A stretch of 64,000 nt of DNA, taken from Primulina eburnea (Eukaryota > Streptophyta > Magnoliopsida > Lamiales > Gesneriaceae). The notes beneath the pieces were generated by a model. It saw only the letters and a program-made list of their open reading frames with translations, ran no database searches and had not been told where the DNA came from. The stretch covers positions 22,902,868 to 22,966,867 of the forward strand of contig NC_133101.1 of NCBI RefSeq assembly GCF_022965805.1. The letters run 5' to 3'. Shown here one piece after another: positions 45,920 to 58,284 of the stretch. Each line of letters begins with the position of its first letter. The stretch's first letter is position 1. Made by a program: the position numbers and the translations under genes.

Positions 45920-47699
45920 TTAAGGAAAATATTTCTTAAGGTGAAAAGCATTCCAGGGCCTTTTGAGAGGATGGCCCTGTCCATCTTCAAGATAATAGGT
46001 GCCTGAGCTAACTCTGCGCACTACTTTGTAAGGACCTTCCCACCGGGCCTCAAGCTTGCCCACATCTCCCGCCGGGTTTGCTTTCTTGAGGACCATGTCT
46101 CCAATTTGAAACTCTCGGTGTCGGACCCTCTGATTATAAGCTTTCATCACCCGGCGTCGATAGGCCTCCATTCCGATCGCCGCTCTCTCTCTCCTTTCTT
46201 CAATGCAATCAAGTTCACTGGCACGGGCGTTGTCATTGCCTTCCGGATAGGTGTCTATCCGGGCTGATGTCTGCCCGATCTCTACTGGGAGCACTGCTTC
46301 AGATCCATACACTAAGCTGAATGGTGTTTCCCCAGTAGCTGTTCGAGGCGTAGTCCGGTATGCCCAAAGAACACTAGGCAGCTCCTCCACCCAATCCTTA
46401 CCAACTCCAAATAATCGGGCTCTGAGAGCTTGGACAATAGTGCGGTTGGTCACCTCAGTCTGCCCATTGGCTTGGGGGTAGGCAACTGAGGTGAAAGCTT
46501 GAGTAATCTTCATCTCCTCGCACCAAGCTCTGACCTTATTCCCCTGGAATTGCCTGCCATTGTCAGAGACAAGCTTCCGGGGGATGCCAAACCTGCAGAC
46601 AATATTTTTCCATAGAAATTTGAGAACTTCTCCTTCAGTAATCTTAGCCAGGGGCTCTGCTTCCACCCACTTAGAGAAGTAGTCAATCCCTACCAGCAGG
46701 AACTTCTTCTGGGCTCGGGCTACAGGGAAAGAGCCCACAATATCCAAGCCCCATTGGTCAAAGGAGCAAGATGCCCAGATAGGCTTCATCAAGGCCGTCG
46801 GGTGGTGGTTAATGCTGCTATGCCTTTGGCATCCTTCGCAAGAGTGGACTACCCGGGTGGCATCTTGATGCATGGTAGGCCACCAGAACCCGGCAAGCAA
46901 AGCCTTCCTGACCAGGGAAGTTGCCCCTATATGATCTCCACAACAGCCTTCATGGATCTCCCTCAAGACATAATTGGATTCATCCCCGGCGACGCACTTG
47001 AGGAGGGGACCCTGGAAAGATCGTCGGTATAGATTATCACCGATTACAACAAAACGAGCTGCTCTCCTTTTGATTTTACTGGCCTCCTTAACATCCTCCG
47101 GTAGACCAAATCGGGAGATATAGTCAAGGATTGGGGTAGTCCAGTCTTCTCCTCGGGCTGGAGGGGGCCCGGCCTCCACTGAAGAGACCAGGTTGGTGTG
47201 GTAAGATATGCCTGACTCTTGACAACCAGAAAGTGAAGCTGCCATCTTTGCCAGGGCATCGGCTTCAGTATTTTTCTCCCGGGGGATTTGCTCTATGCTC
47301 CAGTCTGTGAAATGTGCTGACAAATCTTTAATGAGAGCTAGATATTTCCCAAATTTTTCCTCCCGAGTCTCATACACTCCTTTTACCTGCTGGGCTACCA
47401 ACTGTGAATCCGTATAGATAATGACCCGGCTAGCTCCGGCATTCCGGGCTGCTTCTATCCCGTTGACAACAGCCTCGTACTCTGCTTCGTTGTTAGAGGC
47501 CCGGAAGTCCAATCTGACAGCCAACCGTATTTTTTCTTCGGTAGGTGGTATCAGCAGGACCCCCACGCCACTACCCTCTTTGCAGGAAGCCCCGTCTACA
47601 AATACCCTCCAAACTTCCCCGGTATCGGGGACCACCATCTCAATGATGAAATCTGACAAGGCCTGGGCTTTAATGGCCCGCCGGGGCCGGTACTCGATG
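45920..47699 (-). pseudogene. Tat pol, second part: archaeal-type RNase H and integrase
   Basis: An open frame of about 580 codons, separated from the upstream part of pol by a small frameshift at about 47700. There is no ATG at its start, as expected for the interior of a polyprotein. RNase H starts with VFVDGASCKEGSG and has NNEAEYEA, YTDSQLV and TEADALAKMA. Integrase has the HHCC region (HEGCCGDHIG...CEGCQRH) and acidic residues in WGLDIVG, VSDNGRQF and ANGQTEVTNRT. The C-terminal tail has no chromodomain, as expected outside the chromoviruses. It would act in cDNA synthesis and insertion. It is intact except for being out of frame with gag-protease-RT. Confidence 0.88.
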
Positions 47700-50600
47700 T
47701 CATTCTCCCAACTCCACAGTCCACTTTACCAACCTTCCTGAGACCTCGGGTTGAGTCATGATTCTCCCGAGAGGGGAGTTAGTCAACACAGTGATAGGAT
47801 GAGACAAGAAGTATGGGCGTAGTTTTCGTGCTGTGATAACCAGGGCCAGGGCCACTTTCTCTACCTCTGTATACCTGATCTCTGGCCCTTTGAGTGCATG
47901 ACTTACAAAATAGACCGGTTTTTGATCCGTATCTTCTTCTCGGATTAGTACAGAGCTGACAGCATACTCGGTGGCAGAAAGGTATACCCAGAGCTTCTCC
48001 CCGGGTCCGGGCTTCTCAAGGACAGGGAGCCCGGCTAGATGATTCTTCAATTCCCCGAAAGCTTTTTCACATTTTTCGTCCCAGCCAAATTCTTTAGCCC
48101 TCCTCAGGGCCTGGAAGAAAGGGTAGCTTCGGTGTGCAGATCGGGAAATGAAACGTGACAGGGCGGCGATTCTCCCCGTGAGTCTCTGCACCTCCCTGAC
48201 CGATTTTGGGGATGCCATTTCAGTAATTGACCGGACTTTCTCCGGATTAACTTCAATTCCTCTCTCGGTGACCATGAACCCGAGGAACTTGCCACTTTTA
48301 ACCCCAAATGTGCATTTGGACGGGTTCAGCTTAACCCCATACTCCCGGAGAGTGGCGAAAGTCTCCTCGAGGTCACGGATGAACTCAATATGTGCCCGGG
48401 ACTTTATCAAGATGTCATCCACATAAAATTCAATATTCCGCCCGACTTGCTTGGTGAATATCCTGTCCATTAATCTCTGGTATGTGGCCCCGGCATTCTT
48501 CAGTCCGAAGGGCATGACCACATAGCAGAAGGTTCCTCCCGTGGTAATGAAACTAACCTTCTCCTGATCCTCTCGGGCTAGGGGGATCTGGTGGTACCCC
48601 TGGTATGCGTCCATGAAACTCAGTAGCTCATACCCCGATGTGGAGTCTACCAGCTGGTCAATCCGGGGTAGGGGGTAGCAATCTTTTGGACAAGCTTTGT
48701 TCAAATCCCTGAAGTCAACGCACATCCGCCACTTGCCGGCCGATTTGGGAACCAAGACTACATTGGATAGCCAGGTGGGATACTGAACCTCTCTGATTTG
48801 CCCGGCCTTCAATAGTTCTGCCACATGGTCGGCAATCACTTTATCCTTTTCAGGACCAAAGTGTCTCTTTTTCTGCTTCACTGCCCGGGAACCCGGGACG
48901 ATGTTCAACTTGTGCTCTGCTATGTGGGGTGAGATCCCCACCAACTCTGAGGAAAGCCATGCGAAGATGTCCACGTTCTCTTCTAGGCACCTTATCAACT
49001 GAGCCCGGGTGATTGGCTCCAGATCTCGAGCTATTTTTATCGTCCTCTCGGGCTGCCCGGGTAAGACGCTTACTTCTTCCTGCTCCTCCCCTTCCACCAC
49101 ATGTACTTGTTGGATAGAGTGTACCTCCTCCTTCCCTGCCCTCCGGTCTTCGCCGCTTCGCCGGGCTCTTTTATTTTCCACCCGGACAGTTTCTGCATAG
49201 CAATCGCGGGAAGATGGCTGGTCTCCCCTTACTTCTCCCACTCTGTTCCCCACCGGGAACTTAAGCTTCTGGTGATAGGCGGAAGCCACGGCCCGGAGAG
49301 CATTCATAGCAGGTCTGCCCAAAATGATATTATAAGAGGTAGGGGCACTTACCACAGTGAACACCGTCATCACTGTCTTTCTGAGCTCCTCGGTTCCTAC
49401 AGTGAGGGGTAGGACGATTTCCCCTCGAGGGTAGACAGTGTGGCCAGCAAATCCAAACAATGTTATTTCTACCAGTCGCAACTGATAATCTTCTAACTTC
49501 ATTTGGTCCAGGGCCTCCTGAAAAATAACATTCACCGAGCTCCCCGAATCGACGAAGACCCGGCGAATGTCATAATTCGCTATTTTTGCCTGGATGACTA
49601 AGGCATCATTGTGCGGCAGGCTGACTCCTTGAAGATCTCTGGGGCCAAAACTGATGACCGGTACATCATCTCCTGGTGTATTATCTACCCCAAGACTCTC
49701 ATGCCGGGAATGTGCTTTCCGGGCCCGGTTAGAATCTCCATCTGTCGAACCCCCAGAAATCATTTTAATCACTCCAAGGACTGGTGATCTTCCTCCGTCC
49801 TTAATTACTCGGCCCTGGTATGTTTGCCCGGGACTATCCCTTTTCTCTTTTCTTACCGGGCCTATATCCCCCGGCCTGCACCTCGCATCTTTAGGTATCC
49901 ACGGTGGTCCCCGGGGCTTCTTTGCTAATGGTAATGGCTCACCCGGGCCCGACTGGGAAGGGGCCCTCTTCAATCTTCTGCACTCATTTGTACTGTGTGC
50001 GCATTCTCCGTGATAAGAGCACATCTTGGTGACAGGTGGTAAATTTAGGGGTGACCGGGATGATAAGGCTCCCCGATCGCCGTCACATATATGGACCCCT
50101 TCGTCCCGACGTGACCTCATTGGAGTGTATCGAGAAAAACGCCCGAGATCACTTCCCCGAGTTTTATCGTCTGGCTTTCCAGCTCGGTCATTTCTTTCTT
50201 TTCGGGTAGATTCCCTTTTCTGTCTCTGGGCTTCTTCCATGTTTATGTATTTTTCTGCCCGGGACAACAGATCTTCAAAATCCCCCGGCTGCTTCTTTAC
50301 CAGGGATCGGAAAAAATCTCCTTCTCTGAGCCCTTGAGTGAACGCTGTAGTTTTGGTCTCCGGGGCACAAGCCGGGACTTCCAGGGATGCTTTGTTGAAC
50401 CGACGAATATATGCCCGGAGAGATTCATCGCCTAACTGATTTATTTCGAACAGGCTAAAGGCAGTCTTCTTGTATTTCTTGCTGCTGCTAAAGTGATGTA
50501 CAAAGATGTCCCTGAAACCTTCGAAAGATTGGATGCTCCGGGGTTCCAACTTTTCAAACCACTTCTGGGCAGAATCCACCAAGGTGGTGAGGAATACCTT

Positions 50601-51122
50601 GCATTTTATCTTGTCAGGGTAACAGTGCAACATCGCCATATTTTCAAACCGGGCGAGATGTTCTTCGGGATCGGAATTTCCATCATACTCCCGGATGTTG
50701 GTGATCTTGAAGTGAGCGGGGAGGGGCTCGCTTACAATCTCCGGGAAGAAAGGGCATCCCCGGGAGCTGACCGGGGTTATCGCATGAGAGGACCCGGCCC
50801 TGGCCTCCAATTCTTTCACTTTCTTTCTCAAATCCTTCAGCTCCTGGGCCACAGTGAATGTAAGAGCTTTGGAAAACGTCTGAGAACTTTCTTCCCTGTC
50901 TCTTTCTTTCTCGAGAGGAGATTCTCCCATAGCCTCACTGTCCCTTGGTTGGCTAGATTCGGGTGGGACCCTTTCATCGAGGGCTTTTTGGACAGCGGCA
51001 GCAATTAGTTGTGACAGCTCCTCGGGGACGTGACTGAATAATGGATTTTCTTGAGTTCCCCTACCCCCCTCAGGGTTCTGAGGACCAGAGTTGTTCCCAG
51101 TAGTTTTGCGAGTGGAAACCGT
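47700..51122 (-). pseudogene. Tat gag, protease, RT and first RNase H
   Basis: The frame is open from the primer site to the stop at 47700. The first ATG is at 50930, but sequence resembling the usual start region lies earlier, where the codon at 51120-51122 is ACG before VSTRKTTG; I use that as the likely original start. Gag lies at about 50000-50720 (ITNIREYDGNSDPEEH, WFEKLEPRSI), with a Cys/His motif CSYHGECAHSTNEC near 50000. Protease has VFVDSGSSVNVIF (near 49555). RT has FRDLNKACPKD and FYVDDILIKS (near 48415). The first RNase H has a degenerate YLSATEY in place of the usual YTDA, common in Tat elements. The stop at 47700 comes from a two-base loss after LGE. Confidence 0.87.
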
Positions 51123-51143
51123 ATCTACGTCTCGAGCTTCAGT

Positions 51144-51161
51144 TCCCACAGACGGCGCCAA
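51144..51161 (-). other. Primer-binding site of the Tat element
   Basis: The minus strand reads TTGGCGCCGTCTGTGGG directly after the 5' LTR. TGGCGCCG fits the 3' end of tRNA-Asp as used by Tat/Athila-type elements; the rest diverges. Confidence 0.75.
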
Positions 51162-51937
51162 TGATGTCAACCGGGCAAATCGGGTAGTAGCCGGGTGGGC
51201 GATTTGCCAAGTCGAGTGTTTAGATATATGTGCGAATGTTAATGCGAGTTACTGATGGCCCGGGGTGGTTGAGCTCCCTGTCACCTGAAAGACAACGCCC
51301 GGGATGATTTGAGTAATAACCCTGAAACCACAGAACGTTAGGGGAGTGCCGGAAGTTGTTCCGGCGTATCCACTCCGACGCTCAAGTCAGTGATGTACGC
51401 AAAGGAAAACTTGGGAAGAAAATAAGAATCTTCGTGAGTGCTTGTGTGTTTTTTAGAGAAAAGGATCGATGCCCCTTGAGAATACCTGCGAGGGGTACTT
51501 ATAGGTGAATCGGGTAAGTGACTTGCCCACAAAGTTCGGGTGATGGTCACGATTGTGGGTGGTGGGCCACGTTGTAAAGTAGTGGGCCACGTGTTGAATG
51601 TTGGCTTGGTCACAGAACGTGGGAGTACAGGTTCCGAGTTTTCCGGAGAACGTGGTGACCAGGGAGAGATTGGGTTTTCTTCCCGGATATTATTTACCCG
51701 GGAACTTCTGGGACCGGGAAGCTATAACCCCGGGTACTGACTGGTTATTCCCCTGGTAGTCGCTTGCTACGTGGTGCACAACTCGCCGGGCCAGTGAAGA
51801 CCCGGGATCCTTCCTTCACACCGGCTCGCCGCATGTAACCATACTTTGGTATCTCCTCCCTGCTCTCCACTTATCCGAGTCCAAGAACCTTCCGGGTCCG
51901 GAGCTTTACCCGGGCCCGGGCTCCTTTGGGGGTATCA
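51162..51937 (-). repeat. 5' LTR of the Tat element
   Basis: 776 bp, partner of 39356-40131. Its outer edge lies 336 bp before the AOX2 ATG and points away from AOX2. Confidence 0.94.
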
Positions 51938-52273
51938 CTAGTATTATAGTAAATAATCAAATCAAATAAATTTAATTATATAACAATCATATGATAAAAA
52001 TATCCATTTTTTTAAAAAAAAATTAAAATAATGTCAGGTATTAATTAATATAATTTTATGGTACATTTGTAAACCTTGCGTGCAACCGTCACAGAGTACA
52101 ATAGTTCCTGTAACTTGGAGAAAAAGAAACGGTCGGTCCCCGGGATTCCGGACAATGGACAAGGGCATTTTCGTAATCTCCTCAGTCAGCGCATCCGTTG
52201 CTTATTTGCTTTTGACCCGATGCATACGTAAATTTTGCTGCTTTCACGTTCGGCTCATTGGGATACTACGAAG
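51938..52273 (+). promoter_or_regulatory. Remaining proximal promoter and leader of AOX2
   Basis: 336 bp between the Tat LTR and the AOX2 ATG. The distal half is AT-rich with weak TATA-like words (for example TAATATAATTTTATGG near 52047). Anything further upstream is now LTR. Confidence 0.5.
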
Positions 52274-55200
52274 ATGAATCGCTTGGTGGTGAAGCGCGTG
52301 GTTATCGGCGGTGGTTTTAGCAGTTCCTCGGCGGCGGCGACTTCGTTTGATGTGTTTGGGGCGGCGAAGGGGCAGAGTTTGGGCTTGTCGGTGGGATGGG
52401 GGCGGTTGATGAGCTCGATGGGAGAGCGTTCGGCGTCGGGGACAGAAAAGAAGGGGAGTCACGACGTGGCACTTGAGAAGGTGGAGAAAGGTGGGATTTC
52501 GAGCTACTGGGGAATCTCGAGGCCTAAGATCACTAGAGAAGACGGCACTGAGTGGGTTTGGAACTGCTTCATGGTAAAATGATAGATCGTGTAGCTCTGC
52601 TGCTTCTCTTTGATTTTACTGCTTAATTTGGATCGAAGATATGATTTGATGCATGCTTGTTGCCTGTTGGTGTATTGAATGCATATCTCTTTGTTATTTA
52701 TCTTTTTTGTATGTTGTTTCGCGCACTTCTTTTGCCGCCTGAGACAACCGTTAGCCTGGAGTCATGTTTCTCTGAAGCTTTTGCAGTTGTTGATATGCCA
52801 TGGAAGCAACAAATATCACATCCTGTTCAATAATTGAAATCATCCCAGGTGTTGTTTCTGTACTAGGAAACCTGTTTACGTGTTAGAAGCTGCCAAATTA
52901 ATGTGAACGTAACACGTATGTTTATCTGTATTTTTTAATGGTTCGGAACAGTTTATGAGTAGACGTCCTAATTTCGGACAGTCTATCACTCTATTGTGCT
53001 AGCATAACTTCAGAATTTTGATGATCCATAGAGTGGAATGTGTGTCTTAGTTTGAGCTAAACGATGGGAGCTTGATGAGTTTGGGCAAGTAATTTGATTT
53101 GGTGCGACACAGCTCATGATATATGAACTTGTCTATCTGGAACTACTCATACTACCATAGTGCCTTACACGAGGTCCGCATCTCATTAGATTGTATAAGG
53201 GATTGGGAGTGCTTGATCTGTCTTGATTCTCAATGGAGTTAGTAAGATGTAGTATTTGTTCTTCTATGCTGAGATCTCTCAATTTCTGTAGATGTGTAGC
53301 TGCATTCTTGACACCAACTCCAATTTGAAAGTCATGGTTTTAACGAGAGGAACATAACAATATGATCTCTAATTTAGACTTTGAACAAAAATATTATGAA
53401 ATGACTGGTTTGTAGATTGGCTGTGCGTGGGCTTATTAATTTATTTATTGAATAGAAAATTAAACATCAGAAACTGCTTCTTTAATGTTTACAACAGTTC
53501 AACTGTGACGTAGCGAACCGTTGAAGTTGTATCTAGATGTCTTAGTGTGTAGTAATACATCATGCAAGCAAGCACTCAGATTTCTGAGTACTAATTACCT
53601 GTATTTTGGCTAAGTCCCTGAACACTTCTGATTTCATTTTTGTGTGCAGCCATGGGAAACTTATCATTCAAACGCGTCAATAGATCTTAACAAGCATCAT
53701 GTTCCGAAGAAATTTGTTGATAAAGTAGCATACCGAACAGTGAAACTTCTTAGAATTCCCACAGACCTATTTTTCAAGGTATTCTGTTTTTTTTTTAATT
53801 ATCTCCCGGTTTCTTCTTTTTTCTTTTTTCTTTTCTCTTTTCTTTTTTCTTTTGGATTCGGCTGCTTAGATTATTATCTTGAGATATGTGAGCCCTAATA
53901 TTATTTCATTATAAGTTTTTATTATGAGCTTAATTGTTTGAGGAAATACAGTCACACCTGTTTGAATTATCTATTAGTGTTTCCATATCCTGGGTTACCT
54001 CGTTTCATATTTATCAGTTATAGGTTCTCAATTGAGTGTCTGAGCAGATGTCATTATGTTGTTTTAGCAGTGTGCAAAACAACAACCACCCTATAACCGC
54101 ACCCAAATCCACCAAGTTTAAGTTGTTTTTAGATACATCTATACACAAACGCTGTAGTATGAACCTTTACACGAATTACACTCACAAAACTCAATGGTTT
54201 AAATGGATACCCAAGCACTTAGCTAACCTTATTGTAGTTTATGTGAGAGCATACAGAGGAGAGGAAAGAAGATGATTTATACTTTATTCATTGGTAAATG
54301 CCCTACATTAAATACAAAATAGAAATGAAAGGATAGCACCCTAATGTAATATAATCTAATCTAATCTAACCAATGTTTAAAATACAAAGATAAGATGACA
54401 TCTTATCTAAAAAGATAAGGCCTATCCTAACAAGATTTCGGATCTTCAACAATTATACATCCATTTAACTTGTGCTCCAAGGATACTGAGAATTAATTCA
54501 GCTAAAACAAGGAAGGCTTCGTTGACTGAGTTTGTTGATTTTCCCATGTCTCCAACTGGATCAACCCCATTATTTATTTTCCTTCTGCCTTCAGAGTTCA
54601 GCCCTTTCCCACCACCCCTCCTTGCCATAAGCTCTTTTTGGCGTTAAAAAGAAAGAAAAAACCCGATAATAAGAGAGACAATTTACTTGAATGCGACACA
54701 ATCAATTAATTTAAAATATAAGAGTGCAGAAATGAGTCAAATGACTAAGAAGCTCATATGTTTCTGCAATGTGTGGGCATTGGCGCTGGTTATTTGGGAA
54801 GAGTAACGAGCTGACAAGGTTTGGTGAGCTTGGTGATGGTAAAATATACTATTGCTGCATTGTTTGAGCTGGATTAAGTTGGAGGATTTTGTGAATTCTT
54901 AGCGCTGTATATGATGTGTCAAAAATTCATAGTATAATTTGTGCACACACATGTAAGGTGTGTAGGTGTTGATGTAGATGGGGTTAATCACAAAAGCGCA
55001 ACCAGTTTATTCATGGCCCAAAACATTTGGAGTCGTCTTCTTGTTTTTTGAGGGGAGGATATGGATGTAAACTCTATTATGCACACTTTTTCTCATTTCT
55101 ATTCAATTACCGCCATTGATATTTGGAATTAGTAAAGTCTGAAAGCAACTGCATCACATCACAACTGCATTTCGCTTATTAAATCATATGGTTATTGCCG

Positions 55201-56681
55201 TTGGATCAAAGTTAAAACTCTGAATCTTTCCTTCCTCTTCGGGTTTATGTCTAATTTTTTTGACTGTTGGATATCGTGGCTATGTTTGGATTCATGCTAG
55301 ATGTGTGGTATCTGAAAACGAGTCTTAAAAATTTTGTTGGAGAATGTAATATATGCTTCATTTTCTCTCTGAAAGGAGACGGTTTTTTACTGCAGATGTT
55401 CCATCATGCAAGAATTTGTTGGGTTTGATAAATTTCTAATAACTTATGGAGCATTTTAAAATCTGAAAACGTACTCTTTTAGAGTATGATACAATATAAT
55501 AATGAAGTTTTCTGGGATTGGTGAAAAGTTGAACGAAAATAAAAACTATGTAGGAAAAAGTGAAATTGGACAGAAATGTGCTTTCAGAAAATAGTGAAAG
55601 TGTTTTTTTTTTTTTATTTTGAGAGAATAAAAGCATGGTTTTGAAAATGAACATGAAATGTAGTAACCACTTGTACGCTCAGCTTGACAGCATAGTATGT
55701 ATTTTAGTGATTTCATTAATACATAAGGTTCTTTTTGCAGAGGCGGTATGGATGTCGAGCAATGATGCTTGAAACTGTGGCTGCTGTTCCTGGTATGGTA
55801 GGAGGAATGCTTTTGCATCTCAGGTCTCTGCGAAAGTTTCAGCAAAGTGGTGGCTGGATTAAAGCATTACTTGAAGAAGCTGAAAACGAGAGGATGCACT
55901 TGATGACCATGGTAGAGCTTGTGCAGCCTAAATGGTACGAGAGATTTCTGGTTCTCACAGTTCAAGGAGTCTTCTTCAATGCCTTCTTTGTACTGTACTT
56001 GATGTCTCCGAAACTGGCTCATAGAGTTGTTGGTTACTTAGAAGAGGAGGCCGTGCATTCGTATACCGAGTACTTGAAGGATATTGAAAGTGGTGCCATT
56101 AAAAATGTCCCTGCTCCAGCTATTGCAATTGACTACTGGAGACTTCCTAAAGACGCGACTCTGAAGGATGTTATCATTGTCATCAGGGCCGATGAAGCCC
56201 ACCATCGAGATGTCAACCATTTCGCTTCGGTATTGTCTGCTGACCATCCTAAACGTTTCTTTGTTAGTGCAATATAATGTTTAAATGCCTGAATTGTATG
56301 CTTTGGCCTTCGTTTTTTATTATTTATTTATTGTTTCATCTTCTTCCACACCATATCTTTTTTGCCTTTCTTTTGCACACTCCCAACGTAGTTCTGAACA
56401 ATTAATACCAGGATCCAAACTCAAAGATAGTCAGGTATAGAAATGGTATGAGAACCTCATCATTTACGACTTGGGTTGGTTGAAATATTATCTTGTACGA
56501 AGAAATTCGTGATGTTGTCTGACTTTGATCATAGGAATGACAGATCATATGCATGGGGTTAGAATTTTACACCTTCAGCTTCGATAACGAAATATTCACA
56601 GAATGAAATTGTCATGTGCAGGATGTTCATTTCCAGGGGAAGGAATTAAGAGAGGCACCAGCTCCTCTTGGGTACCATTAA
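52274..56681 (+). CDS. AOX2: Mitochondrial alternative oxidase, AOX2 type
   Basis: Four exons: 52274-52573, 53650-53778, 55741-56229 and 56622-56681 (300, 129, 489 and 60 bp). These sizes match the conserved plant AOX pattern. The product has 325 residues. Exon 1 starts [10 protein letters not shown] and gives an Arg- and Ser-rich mitochondrial presequence. The diiron ligand motifs [21 protein letters not shown] and RADEAHH are all present, as are the two regulatory cysteines (WNCF and RRYGC). The last exon [10 protein letters not shown]...LGYH is too short to be found as an ORF. AOX oxidises ubiquinol and reduces oxygen to water on the inner mitochondrial membrane, bypassing complexes III and [19 protein letters not shown] and [12 protein letters not shown] place it with AOX2 rather than AOX1. 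The tripeptide before [11 protein letters not shown] is KNV where ENV is usual. Confidence 0.95.
54071..54640 (-). mobile_element. Possible fragment of a copia-like element in AOX2 intron 2
   Basis: Within the 1962-bp second intron, 54071-54451 has TG...CA ends on the plus strand (TGTGCAAAAC...CTTCAACA) and reads on the minus strand like a copia LTR. The next 190 bases resemble the internal sequence before such an LTR, with GGAGCACAAGTTAAATGGA at the edge. No second LTR or target duplication is visible, so it is a truncated or old copy at best. Confidence 0.35.
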
Positions 56682-58225
56682 TTTCGGTTGCGTTTGAAGT
56701 GGTTTGATTCTTAATGTCCATGATGAATGTTGCAGAATGAGTGGTTCAAACACTTATGGTATATATTGATCAGATATAGCAGAAACGGTGGCTTTTCTCT
56801 GAAAGGCACTATTTTGTTATGGTCTTTGGTGTTTGTAAAGATGTCTATATAGTGTTAGATGAAGTAATGTTGGTATTATCTTGGTTGAAAATACACCGTA
56901 TGTCGAGTTCAATTCAATAATGAGAATTATTGGAGAGTACAGTAAGTGCAAATAAAAATTTGAATGGCGTGTGTAATATATCTTAAAATTTTATATGATG
57001 ATGTGATTGACTAATGTGTTCCAATTACTTGGAAGTAAAGAAAGTAGGCCATATGACAAAGATTGAGTTTTCTAACATAATAATTTATAAAAATTAAATC
57101 TTTTCACGCTCTTCGATATTATCGTAAATGTAATTAGTCTTCTAAAATAGTGTAATAAGTATGAGTATCATTTTCACATAAATTGATATACGATAAATTT
57201 ATGTCAAGCCTAATTTGTTTGGTTTTTTTTAAAAAAATAATATAGATTTAAAATGTATTTATTAAAATATGGCAAAATGGGGTGGGTTATGAAAATATAA
57301 CAATCCGTTGAAATGTTTCTTGGATTCTCATTTTTTTTAAATATCGGATTGCAGGTCACGGATTAGAATCTGTGACACACTGCCACATATTCCCTTATTT
57401 AAATCGCCTCGAGCCTTTCGAACACATACACCACACCAGCTTATCTTTCTAACATTTCGACATTTCTTCTGATTCATTCGCCAAAAATCTGATTTTTTTT
57501 TTTGGCTTCGTTTTTTCCTCCACATTTTGTGTTAGAATATTTCTTCTCAGTCGGACGTTGTGTTTATAACTTATATGTTATCGAAAATTGTCAGGTATTA
57601 ATTTATTTTATTATTATTGAATTAATGTTGTTTTATAATGTATTTTTTTTATAAGAATGTTTAACATTGACAGGTTATTATATTGTTCGTTGATTTTTCA
57701 TTTATTTCATACGAGCGAATCTTAAGAGGTAACATTATTATTTTTATTCATTATATTTATTATTGTTCGTTGATTTATTGTACTAAATTTGTTTGAGTGA
57801 ATTTTATTATTGAAACAATTAATATTATGACATTTAAAATTGAGGAAAATTAAGAAGTATATGTCCCAATAACAAAGTCTTAACTAACAAGCCTATAATG
57901 AAGCTCCACGTGCAAATATGATATTATCAGGAAAAAAATCAACTATTATATAATAAATAAATAAATAAAAGTACCCCAAAATGTCTTGATTAAAGTTAAT
58001 ACTGGCCAATTTGAGTTTAGACTTCTAATAAAATATCTTTAGTAATCTTGAAATACTAAAATATGCAGGTTTTATATATGTTCTAAAATAATAGATATAA
58101 AGAAGTAAAGTACTTGAAAATAGTGAATTTTGATGACAAATGTGAAGATAAATAATCCTTTTATCTACCAAAATAAAAAAATTTATGAAGCAGAACAATG
58201 AACAATGACAACACAGAATAGAAAC
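56682..58225. other. AOX2 3' flank and AT-rich intergenic DNA
   Basis: The AOX2 3' UTR runs to perhaps 56950, then AT-rich DNA without recognised genes. Around 57800 a 26-bp word (AATTTTATTATTGAAACAAT plus ATTAAT) occurs that recurs near 62713. Confidence 0.55.
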
Positions 58226-58284
58226 AACAAATTGTGTAATTTTGTTTTTGTTTTTCCCTTTAATTCTAAATAGATGCTCCTTAG
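58226..58284 (+). repeat. Left target duplication of the LINE, 59 bp
   Basis: Begins AACAAATTGTGTAATTTTG and ends GATGCTCCTTAG. The right copy (61409-61468) is identical except for one extra C. Confidence 0.85.

Larger units (their letters stand above)
39356..51937 (-). mobile_element. Ty3/gypsy element of the Tat lineage carrying three antisense genes
   Basis: The LTRs are 39356-40131 and 51162-51937, both 776 bp (TGATGTCAAC...GGTATCA), with about two differences by eye. On the minus strand come the primer site TTGGCGCCGTCTGTGGG, gag, protease, RT, RNase H, a second RNase H and integrase. The second RNase H next to integrase marks the Tat/Ogre/Retand branch. About 5.8 kb between integrase and 3' LTR holds three plus-strand genes and three GC-rich tandem arrays. 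The flanks do not show an exact duplication: GTATT precedes the left LTR and recurs three bases beyond the right LTR. CCCGGG words are abundant throughout. The breaks seen in gag-pol are a lost ATG and one small deletion. Confidence 0.93.

Noticed and set aside
54071..54451. Solo LTR in AOX2 intron 2
   Set aside because: TG...CA ends exist, but the flanking five bases do not match, so I list it only as a possible fragment.
56230..56277. AOX2 ending at 56277 by reading through the exon 3 splice site
   Set aside because: The conserved C-terminus is encoded by a separate exon at 56622-56681 in the correct phase.
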